Notes: generated from the sequence alone by a model not told the origin. DNA of 64,000 bases from JBJXHN01 sp046233135 (GCA_046233135.1 JBJXHN010000003.1:682001-746000); one strand, 5' to 3'; counted from the stretch's first letter, positions 44,670 to 52,989 are shown. Numbers and translations: made by a program.

Positions 44670-45081
44670 ACACTCCGGGGGGTGTCGTGATCGCCAAGGG
44701 GGTACGCCACCTTCCCCGTAAGAGCTGGGCCTTGCGGCCTAAAACCCAACCGGACCGGCGAATTTCCCGGTTGTCATGGCGACCACGATAGGGGCTATTA
44801 TGTCCTTGGCAGGTGCCCTTTTCAAGGAAGGCCATTTTCCGGCCCCAGGATAGGCGAGGCCTCCTCGCCCGCGTTACCCCCCAGCCGGGGGCGCGATACG
44901 CACCTAACCCCGTTCTTACGATTCTTACGGCGTTCTTAAAAAGCACCCTCTCCCCCTTGGGCATGATCCGCCCCGGGAGGAGGGGGTGTTCTTTGTCGCC
45001 TGAAATGCTTCAGGGGGATTGGCTCCCTCCTGAGATGCTTCACTCTTGACATACGAAGGACGGAGAGCAAGGGGGCGACGG
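44670..45081. other. Noncoding stretch with phased repeats and a hairpin
   Basis: 412 bp without a supported gene. TTCTTA occurs at 44913, 44922 and 44933, about one helical turn apart. A G/C-rich imperfect hairpin (about 44942-44991: CACCCTCTCCCCC against GGGAGGAGGGGGTG), followed by TTCTTT, resembles a terminator. Then TGAAATGCTTCA (45001-45012) and TGAGATGCTTCA (45031-45042) recur 30 bp apart, just before the Mor-like gene, and may be operators. Confidence 0.45.
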
Positions 45082-45489
45082 GTGACCAGCGAAACGAAGA
45101 GCATCAGGGAACGATATGGCTTCCTGCCCTTCGATGCCGTGACAGTTCTGGAAGCGGCCGGAGAAGAAACCATGCTTCGGTTTTGCGCTGCATTTGGTGG
45201 AACCCGAGTGGACATTCCCTCGCGTCGCATCACAGCCACTCACCCGTGGGTGCCTGTCGTCGGCCTTGAGAATGCACAGAAGATCCGCAAAGCATTTCGT
45301 TGCCATAACCGTCTATTCGTTGATGTCTCCAAGTTACATGCCATGAAAATTAAATGCCGGAACCAGGTAATTGATTTCCTCAATACGGCCGGAATAAGCG
45401 TCAATGATATAGCTATCGCCTTTGATATCACTGAGAGAACAGTTTACGGGGCATTGAGCCAAATTCGGAATGCCGACCAATCCGGCTAG
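45082..45489 (+). CDS. Mor/C-like phage transcription activator
   Basis: 135 residues. The pattern matches the Mor family of Mu-like phages: an N-terminal dimerization half with FGGTRVDIPS, then a C-terminal HTH (CRNQVIDFLNTAGISVNDIAIAFDITERTVYGAL). Mor activates middle genes and C activates late genes in Mu. It precedes the structural genes, as expected of a late-gene activator. The GTG at 45082 has AAGGGGG upstream; an in-frame TTG at 45046 is less likely. Codon use is less GC-biased than in the chromosomal genes. Family call is moderate. Confidence 0.55.
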   Translation: MTSETKSIRERYGFLPFDAVTVLEAAGEETMLRFCAAFGGTRVDIPSRRITATHPWVPVVGLENAQKIRKAFRCHNRLFVDVSKLHAMKIKCRNQVIDFLNTAGISVNDIAIAFDITERTVYGALSQIRNADQSG

Positions 45490-45618
45490 AGGCCCTGCTT
45501 TGACTTACCCAGAGACCCAATGCCGGTTGGTGAGTGGGCGGGGAAGGGCCATCCTCCCTGCTGTTGAGATCCCCGCCCACTCGCACTTCTTCACTCCCCA
45601 GCCCCGAAAGGCGCGCAA

Positions 45619-46530
45619 ATGATCATCACCAACCAGTCCTTGGATTTCATGTTCAAGGGCTTCAAGGCTCTGTACCAAAAGGGCTTCTCCAATTACTCGC
45701 CCCAGTGGCCCAACATTGCAGTGAAAACGAACAGCGGCACTAGCGAAGAGGCTTATGGGTGGCTTGGCCAGTTTCCTCAATTGCGGGAGTGGGTCGGAGA
45801 CAGGGTTATCAACAATCTTTCCACGCATAGCTTTGCCATCAAAAACAAGAAATTTGAACTTACCGTCGAGGTGGAAAGGACAAAAATATCGGATGACAAG
45901 TACGGGCTGTATGCACCAATTTTCGAAGAATTGGGCCGATCCTGTGCGGCTCATCCGGATGACCTTGTGTTCAGTCTTCTCGCCGATGGCTTCAATACTC
46001 CGTGCTATGACGGAAAAAACTTCTTTGACAGCGCCCATCCCGTGGGCATGAACGGTGAAGGCAGCGCTTCGAATATCCAGGATGGAGAAGGGGCGGCGTG
46101 GTTCATTGTTGATTGTTCCCGTGCAATCAAGCCAATCATTTTCCAAGAACGGGAAGACTATGAATTCGAGAGCGTAGACAGGCCCGACGATGAATACGTG
46201 TTCATGCGGGATCAGTTCCTTTACGGCGTTCGCAATCGTTCGAATGCCGGCTTCGGTCTGTGGCAACTCGCCTTTGGTAGTAAGGCCCCTTTGACGGCTG
46301 AGAACTTCGAAGCCGCCCGCGCCGCCATGTCCGCTCGCAAGGGTGATGGGGGGCGTCTGTTGGGGGTCAAGACGACCCACATCATCGTGCCTACGTCCTT
46401 GGAAGGCGCGGCTCGCCGATTGGTCAGCAATGGGACACGGATCGTTGAAACCGCCAACGGCCCTGTTGCCGTGGCGAACGAATGGGCCGGCGCCGTGGAC
46501 ATCATTACCTCCCACCACTTGGAAGGATAA
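45619..46530 (+). CDS. Mu-like phage major head protein (gpT)
   Basis: 303 residues, about the length of Mu gpT. Characteristic parts are ITNQSLDFMFKGFKALYQKGF at the start, AYGWLGQFPQLREWVGDR, NKKFELTVEVERTKISDDKYG, and CYDGKNFFDSAHP. It would form the capsid shell. It precedes the protease gene here, whereas in Mu the protease/scaffold comes first. The sequence is intact, with less GC-biased codons than the host genes. The 129 bp upstream hold no gene. Confidence 0.85.
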   Translation: MIITNQSLDFMFKGFKALYQKGFSNYSPQWPNIAVKTNSGTSEEAYGWLGQFPQLREWVGDRVINNLSTHSFAIKNKKFELTVEVERTKISDDKYGLYAPIFEELGRSCAAHPDDLVFSLLADGFNTPCYDGKNFFDSAHPVGMNGEGSASNIQDGEGAAWFIVDCSRAIKPIIFQEREDYEFESVDRPDDEYVFMRDQFLYGVRNRSNAGFGLWQLAFGSKAPLTAENFEAARAAMSARKGDGGRLLGVKTTHIIVPTSLEGAARRLVSNGTRIVETANGPVAVANEWAGAVDIITSHHLEG

Positions 46531-46557
46531 GCCTCCCGGACCCAAGGAGCCTCTTCT

Positions 46558-47541
46558 ATGTCGAACCTCACCCAGCAGACGGACATACCCGAAGGGGCAC
46601 GCGCCCCCAAGTGGGTCATGCTGATCCCGGCACCCGTCAATGGGACGGTTGCCGGCCGTGATGGCCGGACCTGGAAAATGGCCAGCCCGGAAGCGGTGGT
46701 ACGCCGGAGCCTGGATCGTGGTCTGATGCTGCCGTTCGATTGGGAGCACGCCACCGAAATCAAGTCTCCGAAAGGGGAGCGATCGCCTGCCGCCGGCTGG
46801 ATCACGGATCTCCAGGCACGCAACGGCGCCGTGTGGGGCGCTGTGTCCTGGACCGACGACGGGGCCAAGGATGTTGTCGGCAAAACATATCGGTACGTCT
46901 CCCCGGTCTTCACGGCAACGCCGTCCAGGGACATTCAGCGGATTGTCTCGGCGGCGCTGGTTCACACGCCGAACCTCGATATGCCCCATCTCAATCGACA
47001 ACAGACGGAGCGTCTCATGACCTTTCCCGTGGAGATACAGACGGAGCGCCTCACGACTATCCCCGTGGCGATCCCGCGAGCGCTCGGGCTGAGTGATGAT
47101 GCCGACGAAGCCCAGTGCTGCGCCGCCATCGACAAACTCAAGGCTGAGGTGGCGCGCGAGGCCAACCGCGCGGATCGCCCGTCCATCACATCCTTCGTGC
47201 CGCGCAGCGACCATGACCAGTTGGAAGAGCGGGCACTCAATGCCGAAAGGCAGGTTCAAGAACTCAAAGGCGCCGCCCATCAGGAAAAGGTGGATGTGGC
47301 GATCAATAGCGCTCTGAGGGCCGGCAAAATCACCCCAGCCACTGAAGGCTACCACCGGGCATCGTGCGCGACCACGGAAGGCCTCGCGGCCTTTGTGGAG
47401 TACGCCAGGGTGGCCCCCTCAATCGTTCCGGCCAGCGGGCTTGATGGCAAGATCCCAGAACACAAGGCCGGCACCCTGCCTGACGAAGCCCGCGAAATCT
47501 GCCGTCAACTTGGTCTCAGCCCGACGACGCTATTGGGCTGA
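46558..47541 (+). CDS. Mu-like phage head protease/scaffold (gpI)
   Basis: 327 residues. The N-terminal half shows the Mu gpI protease pattern (MLPFDWEHATE, then AAGWITDLQARNGAVWGAVSWT and YRYVSPVF). The C-terminal half is helical and charged, as expected for the scaffold (Z-like) part that is made as part of this protein. AAGGAG lies shortly before the ATG, and the gene follows the head gene by 27 bp. It should mature the prohead. Position after gpT is reversed from Mu. Confidence 0.8.
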   Translation: MSNLTQQTDIPEGARAPKWVMLIPAPVNGTVAGRDGRTWKMASPEAVVRRSLDRGLMLPFDWEHATEIKSPKGERSPAAGWITDLQARNGAVWGAVSWTDDGAKDVVGKTYRYVSPVFTATPSRDIQRIVSAALVHTPNLDMPHLNRQQTERLMTFPVEIQTERLTTIPVAIPRALGLSDDADEAQCCAAIDKLKAEVAREANRADRPSITSFVPRSDHDQLEERALNAERQVQELKGAAHQEKVDVAINSALRAGKITPATEGYHRASCATTEGLAAFVEYARVAPSIVPASGLDGKIPEHKAGTLPDEAREICRQLGLSPTTLLG

Positions 47542-47571
47542 GACCCACCCCAAACCCAAGGAGTTCCTTCC

Positions 47572-47919
47572 GTGTCCGAACTGACCATTACCCTTCTCGA
47601 CGGCTTCAAAACCGGTGACACCGTCCATACCGAGGCTGTCCTTCGCGATCCCACGGCGAAAGACCTGGTCGAAGCCGCCAAGCAGGCGGAGAAGCCCGTG
47701 AATACGCCTGATGGCTGGAAGATGCTGACCAGTGATGTCAGCCTCGGTCTTTACCTGTTGCGCGCCCAGATCGTGCGGATCGGCGACCATCAGGGGCCTT
47801 TGTCCGAAGGGGAAATCAAGCTCCTTTCGGCCCGGGATTTTGTCCTGCTTCAGGGTGCCGTAGGCGCCATGGATGCGGCCCGTGTGACGGAGGGCATCGA
47901 AGCCCGGGGGCGAGGGTAG
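47572..47919 (+). CDS. Phage tail assembly chaperone, short form
   Basis: 115 residues, resembling the Mu gp41-type tail assembly protein family (TITLLDGFKTGDTVHTEAVLRDPTAKDLVEA, and GLYLLRAQIVRIGDHQGPLS). Such proteins guard the tape measure protein during tail assembly. The start is GTG with AAGGAG (47558-47563). Near its end, GGGGGCGA (47906-47913) is the same string I recall as the Mu -2 frameshift site; a -2 slip would join this frame to the short frame that follows, giving a longer form. The next long gene is the tape measure protein, as expected. Confidence 0.8.
   Translation: MSELTITLLDGFKTGDTVHTEAVLRDPTAKDLVEAAKQAEKPVNTPDGWKMLTSDVSLGLYLLRAQIVRIGDHQGPLSEGEIKLLSARDFVLLQGAVGAMDAARVTEGIEARGRG
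47906..47913 (+). promoter_or_regulatory. Probable programmed -2 ribosomal frameshift site
   Basis: GGGGGCGA lies four codons before the short-form stop. Slipping back two bases after the GGG codon at 47908-47910 leads into a frame that stays open to 48064. The same string is used, to my knowledge, for the -2 frameshift in phage Mu tail chaperone genes. Confidence 0.65.
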
Positions 47920-47926
47920 GCGTCTG

Positions 47927-48064
47927 GTGCCCGAGCTTCTGGAAGCGGTCCTTGCGGTGGGGTCCCGCATGGGCTGGACCCGGGCCGAAACCCTGGACCA
48001 AACCATTCCTGAGCTGGCCCAGACGATAGGCATCCTGTCGAAGTGGAGTAAATCCGATGGGTGA
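47927..48064 (+). CDS. Frameshift extension of the tail assembly chaperone (gp42-like)
   Basis: A 45-residue frame starting at GTG (VPELLEAVLAVGSRMGWTRAE...), in the -2 frame relative to the short chaperone, overlapping the tape measure start by 8 bp. No ribosome site of its own is seen, and the frame is open back to the slip site, so it is best read as the C-terminal part of the long chaperone form rather than a separate gene. Size and position match the second frame of tail chaperone pairs in long-tailed phages. Confidence 0.6.
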   Translation: MPELLEAVLAVGSRMGWTRAETLDQTIPELAQTIGILSKWSKSDG

Positions 48065-50174
48065 TCTTCGGTTTGCCATGGTCCTGGACCTTGAAGGCAA
48101 CTTGGCGACCCGGGCGGCGCAAGCGGCGAGAAGCGTTGCCTCCATCGGATCGCAGGCGCAACGCGGTTTCGCCAAGGCAGGTGCGGCGGCGCGCAAGTTC
48201 GATACCGGGCTCACGGCCATCGGCAACCGCTATACCGCCTTGTTTAGCGGCGCCGCGCTCTTCGGCGCCGTCCGGTCCATCGGCGCCATGGACCACAAGC
48301 TTGCCCTTCTGGGGCGCCAAGCCGGGCGTGCCAAGGACGAAATGGGGGCCTTCAAAGGGAAGCTGTTCGAAGTCGCCAATCTCCCGGAAATCCGCCTGCC
48401 GGTGGACCAGTTGGCGGACGCCAGCGTAACCTTTACCAGCCTGACCGGGGATCTTGGTTCCTTTGAGGAAAACCTTGTCTCGGTCGGGCAGGCGATGCGG
48501 GCCGTTGATGCCGATGGGGCCTCCATGGGGCGCTTTCTCGCGGCGCTGAAGATCAACTTCGGGGCAGCGGCGGAGGGCCGGGAAGATGTGGCCCGCGCTC
48601 TCATGGCGGGGATCAAGATCGGCGATATCGGGAACTTCACCTTCGATGATACTGCCCGTCTTGGTCCGGCCCTGATGTCGAGCTACGCCACCGCGACCAA
48701 GAAGAAGGACCTGGACGGACTCCGGGACTTCTATGCCCTGGAACAGTTGGTCAACAATGGTATCGGTGACCCGGATCAAGCCGCGACGGCGATGAAGTCC
48801 CTTCTCGTAGACCTCGCGGACCCGAAAATTCAAAAACTTCTTGTCCAGGGGGCCGGGATTACTTTGATGGACCCGGATGAACCGGGAATGATGCGCGATA
48901 CCGTCGAAATCATCGCGGATATCGTCGAGAAGTCAAAGGCGGCACGGGGCAACCTGCAACAGGTTTTCTCCAACGATACCAGCATGGAGGCCCTGCAAGG
49001 GGCGATAACGCTGTACCAGGACGGAAAGCTGCGGAGCAAGATCCAGGAATACAAAGCCGCCAACGATGACCCGGCCCAACTGGCGAAGGACGCGGGATAC
49101 GTGGCCCAAACGTTCAGCGGGGCCATGCAGACCTTGACCAATGCAGCCCAGCAGTTCGCCGACACCAACCTTGCCGGCCCCGTGGATGCCCTGGCCCAGG
49201 CGATCAACGGTCTTGATCCCGCCAAGCTGCAAGACGCTATGGACATGGCCAAGAAGGCCGCTATCGGCCTGGGTGGCGTGGTGGGGGCGAATATCCTTGC
49301 CCGGAACATCACGGGTAAGGGCATCGGCGAGTTGATGGTGGGCGGCGCTGGCCGGCTCTTCGGCAAGGGGCGGAAAGGCAACGGTGCCGCCCTTCCAACC
49401 GGGGGCCTGGGGGGAGGCGCCTTGGGCGGGGGCGTTGTGTCCGTGCAGGTGGTGAACTGGCCTGTTGGCTTTGGGGCCGGCGGTAACGCCGGGTTCGGTG
49501 CGGGCAAGGGGCGAGGCCGGGGCAAGGCCGAAGCCGGGGCGCGTGGACGCTCGCCCGGACGAATGCCCGGCCTCGCGGCCGGTGGTGGCGCTAGGTTTGG
49601 TACGGGCAAGGAGCAAGGCAGGGCTATGGCCGAAGCCGGGGCGCGCGGACGCTCGCCCGGACGGATGCCTGGCCTCGCGGCCAGCGGAGAAGCCCTTGCG
49701 GCTGCGAAGGGGATTGCCCAATCAGGGTCCGTCTGGACCCGGGCCATGAAGGGCGTCGGGAAACGCCTTCCGGGCATCGGAACCGGGCTCATGGCGCTTC
49801 AAGCGGCGGGATCCCTGGCCGATGGCGACATGGAAGGTGTCGCCCAGGCTGGGGGCGCGGCTTTGGGCGCCTGGGGCGGAGGCGCCTTGGGCGCCACCGT
49901 GGGCACCATGGTTTTCCCGGGTGTCGGCACAGCCATCGGGGGCGGGCTGGGTGCCGCCGCTGGCGCCCTCGGGGGTGAGGAACTTGTACGGGATGTCATT
50001 AAATTCTTGAAGGGCGAACCGGAGAGGCCGGCCCAGCCTGAAAGCGTTCAGGGCGAGATCTCCGTATCCGTTGAGGCCTCCCCCGAATTGAAGGCGAATG
50101 TTCGGGGTGTCCGCCGCATTCGTGGGCCGATTGATCTTGCCGCAGAAGCCCGAACCGGGACGATCATGCCGTGA
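48057..50174 (+). CDS. Phage tail tape measure protein
   Basis: 705 residues: a helical N-terminal half (ALFGAVRSIGAMDHKLALLGRQAGRAKDEM, LADASVTFTSLTG), glycine-rich membrane-active-like stretches near 420-480 and 600-650, and two tandem 34-residue repeats (codons at 49491-49694). This is the tape measure that sets tail length in myo- and siphophages. It directly follows the chaperone frames, the standard arrangement. No tail gene follows; the sequence passes into 700 bp of noncoding DNA. So baseplate and tail fibre genes are absent. Confidence 0.8.
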   Translation: MGDLRFAMVLDLEGNLATRAAQAARSVASIGSQAQRGFAKAGAAARKFDTGLTAIGNRYTALFSGAALFGAVRSIGAMDHKLALLGRQAGRAKDEMGAFKGKLFEVANLPEIRLPVDQLADASVTFTSLTGDLGSFEENLVSVGQAMRAVDADGASMGRFLAALKINFGAAAEGREDVARALMAGIKIGDIGNFTFDDTARLGPALMSSYATATKKKDLDGLRDFYALEQLVNNGIGDPDQAATAMKSLLVDLADPKIQKLLVQGAGITLMDPDEPGMMRDTVEIIADIVEKSKAARGNLQQVFSNDTSMEALQGAITLYQDGKLRSKIQEYKAANDDPAQLAKDAGYVAQTFSGAMQTLTNAAQQFADTNLAGPVDALAQAINGLDPAKLQDAMDMAKKAAIGLGGVVGANILARNITGKGIGELMVGGAGRLFGKGRKGNGAALPTGGLGGGALGGGVVSVQVVNWPVGFGAGGNAGFGAGKGRGRGKAEAGARGRSPGRMPGLAAGGGARFGTGKEQGRAMAEAGARGRSPGRMPGLAASGEALAAAKGIAQSGSVWTRAMKGVGKRLPGIGTGLMALQAAGSLADGDMEGVAQAGGAALGAWGGGALGATVGTMVFPGVGTAIGGGLGAAAGALGGEELVRDVIKFLKGEPERPAQPESVQGEISVSVEASPELKANVRGVRRIRGPIDLAAEARTGTIMP
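49491..49694 (+). repeat. Two 102-bp tandem repeats inside the tape measure gene
   Basis: Units 49491-49592 and 49593-49694 encode 34 residues each, sharing AEAGARGRSPGRMPGLAA exactly. The DNA copies differ at several positions, so the duplication is not brand new. They add Arg/Gly-rich segments. Confidence 0.8.
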
Positions 50175-50644
50175 CATCTAGTTTCAAGTTCCTTCAGGGG
50201 CGTTCGGCCCATCTGGATATGTTTTTTCGTTTCTTCACAAGGATTTAATGGAACTTGAAACCAGTTTCCAGAAGAACGGGCGTAGTTTCCAGAACGAAGG
50301 GCAAACTGGAAACTCTGGGTCAAAGTTAGTTCCTGCTTTGCTCGGGGTGCTCTCTCGGCTTCGCAGCGGAAAAACCTTTTTCTTTCAATGAATTATACTA
50401 ACTCGGAACCAGTTCCCAGAACGACAAACGGAGTTCTGGGTTTGGGTGCCAAACTGAGAACGAAATTCCTTTTGATTGAAGAGACTTGATGCTACTTAGA
50501 GCGCTGTTTTCTTTGATCTAAGATCGCTTTAAGAGCGAGGCCCCAAATTTTACACGTGCTGCAAAGTCAAATGACAAAACTGACCAAAAGTTCCGAGTTG
50601 TGCAGACATGACGTCGAGTCAAATTTTTTGGATAAGTCATTGAT

Positions 50645-50684
50645 GTCCCAGGTAGTCCCGGTTAGTCCCAGGTAGTCCCGGATA
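50645..50684 (+). repeat. Four tandem 10-bp repeats
   Basis: GTCCCAGGTA, GTCCCGGTTA, GTCCCAGGTA, GTCCCGGATA in a row, i.e. a 20-bp unit repeated twice. Spacing of one helical turn suggests a protein array site, but simple slippage is possible. Confidence 0.75.
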
Positions 50685-50823
50685 CTGCAGTGTCATGTGT
50701 CATCCAACAGCCCCCCACCCGGGTTCGGCGCGATTCCCCTTGTGCTTCAAGGCGCAGCGAAGAGTGCAGTGCAATATTTTGCTGCATTGCAGTATTACTT
50801 TTGCATCGCAATGTAATATTTAA

Positions 50824-50853
50824 TTGATCAGTATGTCAGACATACGCTATAAA
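50824..50853 (+). promoter_or_regulatory. Promoter with palindromic operator upstream of the GntR gene
   Basis: TTGATC (50824-50829) and TATAAA (50848-50853), 18 bp apart, enclose GTATGTC-A-GACATAC (50831-50845), a perfect 7+1+7 palindrome. An operator between -35 and -10 fits autorepression by the FadR/GntR-type regulator that starts at 50882. Confidence 0.6.
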
Positions 50854-50881
50854 GATCCGACCAGCCCGAAAGGCACGTCCC

Positions 50882-51757
50882 ATGCCCGCACCCTCCTCCA
50901 GCTCCGCTTCCACGACCCGTGACCTCGGGCAAAAAGTGGCCGAGCATCTGGCCGCCGACCTGTTCGCCGGCCGCTGGAAGGCCGGGGACCTGCTGCCCAA
51001 GGAAACCGACCTGTGCGAACGCTTCGGGGTCAGCCGGCCATCGGTGCGGTCGGGTATGCAGATCCTGACCTCTCTGGGGATCGTGCGACGCATTTCCGGC
51101 CATGGCACGGTGGTGTCGGAGTTCCAGGAATGGACCATGCTGGACCCCCTGGTGACCCGCTGGATGGTCCAGTATTCCGGCCCCAATCCCCAGCTGGTGG
51201 CCGAGATTTTTGAATTCCGCCACGCCACGGAGCCGTTCATTTCCGCCATCGCTGCCCGGCGCGCCACCGCCCGGGACCTGCTGGCCATCGAAGAGGCCTT
51301 TCTGGGCATGGAACGCACGGTGCAGTCGGGCGTGTCCGATGTGCCCGACAGCCATGGCCTGACCTTCAGCGACTACGACGTGGATTTCCATGCCGCCATC
51401 TACCGCGCCACCCACAACATGGTGTGGTCGCAGCTGTCCCATATCCTGCACCCCGCGATCCTGCTGGTGGTGCGCACCTCCAACACCACCGCCGAAGAAC
51501 TGCTCGACAGTCTGGAGCGTCATCGCCGGCTAATGGACTGCATCCGTCTGCGCCAGCCCGAAGAAGCCTTCGAAGCTGCGCTGCATGTGATGGCCCGCAC
51601 CGCCTATGACCTCGATCTGGAGGACACGGGCGCGGCGGACGACCCCTTGCTCGCCCGATGGAAGAGCATCGTGCTCGGGGCGGGCCATGGTCCGGGACCG
51701 AAACGCCCGGATCCCCCCTCTCCGGCCCGCAGCCCGAAAAAGCCAGAGAAACCCTAG
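50882..51757 (+). CDS. GntR/FadR-family regulator of the galactonate operon
   Basis: 291 residues. An N-terminal winged helix (AEHLAADLFAGRWKAGDLLPKETDLCERFGVSRPSVRSGMQIL) is followed by an FCD-type all-helical sensor domain with metal/ligand residues spaced as in the family (DYDVDFHAAIY, ERHRRLMDCI). Orientation and position at the head of the sugar-acid operon suggest a DgoR-like repressor released by galactonate or its keto derivative. The start is the ATG at 50882, downstream of a good promoter/operator. A proline-rich tail of ~25 residues is probably disordered. The transporter gene follows 37 bp later, so it is probably in the same transcript. Confidence 0.85.
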   Translation: MPAPSSSSASTTRDLGQKVAEHLAADLFAGRWKAGDLLPKETDLCERFGVSRPSVRSGMQILTSLGIVRRISGHGTVVSEFQEWTMLDPLVTRWMVQYSGPNPQLVAEIFEFRHATEPFISAIAARRATARDLLAIEEAFLGMERTVQSGVSDVPDSHGLTFSDYDVDFHAAIYRATHNMVWSQLSHILHPAILLVVRTSNTTAEELLDSLERHRRLMDCIRLRQPEEAFEAALHVMARTAYDLDLEDTGAADDPLLARWKSIVLGAGHGPGPKRPDPPSPARSPKKPEKP

Positions 51758-51794
51758 CCAGAAAACCAGTCACGGAAGACTGAGGAGGAAACCA

Positions 51795-52832
51795 ATGCTG
51801 AACGCCGCGAAATCTTGCACGGCCATTGCCGTCGCCCTGTCCGCCGTGGTGGGCCTGTCGACCGTTTCGACCGTCGCCCAGGCCGCCGAATACGAATGGA
51901 AGTTCCAGACCTCGGAAACCTCCGGCGAGCCGCAATACCGCCTGAAGGAAGAATGGGCGGCCGATGTGGAAGCCATGTCCGGCGGGCGGATCCATATCGA
52001 GATTTTGCCGACCGGTGCCGTCGTGCCCCACAACCAGACCCTGGAAGCGGTCGGTGCGGGCATCCTGCAGGGCCACCTGACCGACCCCAGTTATTTCTCG
52101 GGCATGAACCCCGCCTTCTCCATGCTCGGCAATCTGGTCGGCGCCTGGGGCAACCCGCTCGAATTCCTGGAATACATGAACAACGGCGGCGGGGAAGCCC
52201 TGTACAACGAGCTGGTGGAACCCTATGGCGTGCACCTGATCGGCGCGGCCGCCACCGGCCTGGAATCCTTCCCGTCGAAGAAGCCGATCCGCGCGGTCGA
52301 CGACCTGAAGGGCCTGAAGCTGCGGGCGCCCGAAGGCATGGTCTACGACATCTTCTCCAAGGCCGGTGCCGCCCCGGTGAACCTGCCCGGCTCCGAAGTC
52401 TATACCGCCCTGGAAAAGGGCGTGATCGACGCCGCCGACTACACGGTGTTCGCCACCAACCAGGCCCAGGGCCTGCACGGCTTCGCCCGGTACCCCAGCT
52501 ATCCCGGCTTCCATTCCCTGCCGATGGTGGCGATTTCCATGAACAAGGCGATCTGGGACGGCCTGCCCGATGACCTGAAGACGATCCTGACCGTTTCGGC
52601 CGACGCCATGGCCTACAACATGGTCTTCGAACTGAAGAAGAACGATATCGCGGCCCTGATCGAAGCCCGCAAGGATCCGAACATCGAGATCATCGACATG
52701 CCCGCGGAAGAACGGAAGAAGTTCCGCAATATCGCCAAGGAAGAATGGAAGAACTGGGCGACCAAGAACGAAATGACCCAGAAGGTCTATGACTCCGTCA
52801 CCACCTTCCTGACCGAACGCAACCTGATGTAA
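51795..52832 (+). CDS. dctP: TRAP transporter substrate-binding protein DctP
   Basis: 345 residues with an N-terminal Sec signal ending near AQAAEYEW. It has the DctP fold pattern: YRLKEEWAADVEAMSGGRIHIEILPTG, LKGLKLRAP, and VYTALEKGVIDAADYT. It binds the solute in the periplasm and delivers it to the DctQM membrane part encoded next. From the neighbouring genes the ligand is probably galactonate or a similar aldonate. AGGAGGAA lies directly upstream of the ATG at 51795. Confidence 0.9.
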   Translation: MLNAAKSCTAIAVALSAVVGLSTVSTVAQAAEYEWKFQTSETSGEPQYRLKEEWAADVEAMSGGRIHIEILPTGAVVPHNQTLEAVGAGILQGHLTDPSYFSGMNPAFSMLGNLVGAWGNPLEFLEYMNNGGGEALYNELVEPYGVHLIGAAATGLESFPSKKPIRAVDDLKGLKLRAPEGMVYDIFSKAGAAPVNLPGSEVYTALEKGVIDAADYTVFATNQAQGLHGFARYPSYPGFHSLPMVAISMNKAIWDGLPDDLKTILTVSADAMAYNMVFELKKNDIAALIEARKDPNIEIIDMPAEERKKFRNIAKEEWKNWATKNEMTQKVYDSVTTFLTERNLM

Positions 52833-52840
52833 TCCCGGCC

Positions 52841-52884
52841 GGAAGGGGCGCGCGCAAGACCTGCCCCGACGGCGCGCTCCTTCC
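52841..52884 (+). terminator. Intercistronic hairpin after dctP
   Basis: GGAAGGGGCGCGC (52841-52853) pairs with GCGCGCTCCTTCC (52872-52884), 13 bp including one G-U pair, in the 157-bp gap between dctP and dctQ. No T-run follows. Such hairpins commonly protect the upstream message, which would favour making more binding protein than membrane subunits. Confidence 0.5.
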
Positions 52885-52989
52885 CGACCCGACGACCATC
52901 CCCCAACGCCCGCCATCCGCCCCGCCGCCGCGCCTCCGACCCCGGTGGCGCGGCGGCCGCTTCGGGCGCGTCGACCGAGGGAGACCGCC

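Larger units (their letters stand above)
42770..50830. mobile_element. Mu-like prophage remnant
   Basis: Approximate limits, set by the change of composition and by the TGCAA-rich palindromic DNA on both sides. Supported genes are an RHH regulator, a Mu-type HTH protein, a Mor-like activator, gpT, gpI, tail chaperone with frameshift, and tape measure. Transposase core, MuB-like ATPase, portal, terminase, sheath, tube, baseplate and lysis genes are missing, so it cannot make a complete phage by itself. No clear terminal repeat or 5-bp target duplication was found by eye. Confidence 0.7.
50175..50881. other. AT-rich noncoding region at the right border of the phage remnant
   Basis: 707 bp with no supported gene and composition unlike the GC-rich surroundings. 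It has several copies of a (G)GAAAC/AGTTTCCAG/CTGGAAACT-type motif in both orientations (about 50249-50320), a second related cluster with CCAGTTCCCAGAAC and GTTCTGGG (about 50410-50440), GTGCTGCAAAGTCAA (50556-50570), which is nearly the reverse complement of TTGAAATTGCAGCAC at 42794-42808, four 10-bp repeats, and a TGCAAT/ATTGCA cluster at 50770-50811. It may be a phage end, an old insertion junction or a dense regulatory zone. Confidence 0.6.
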
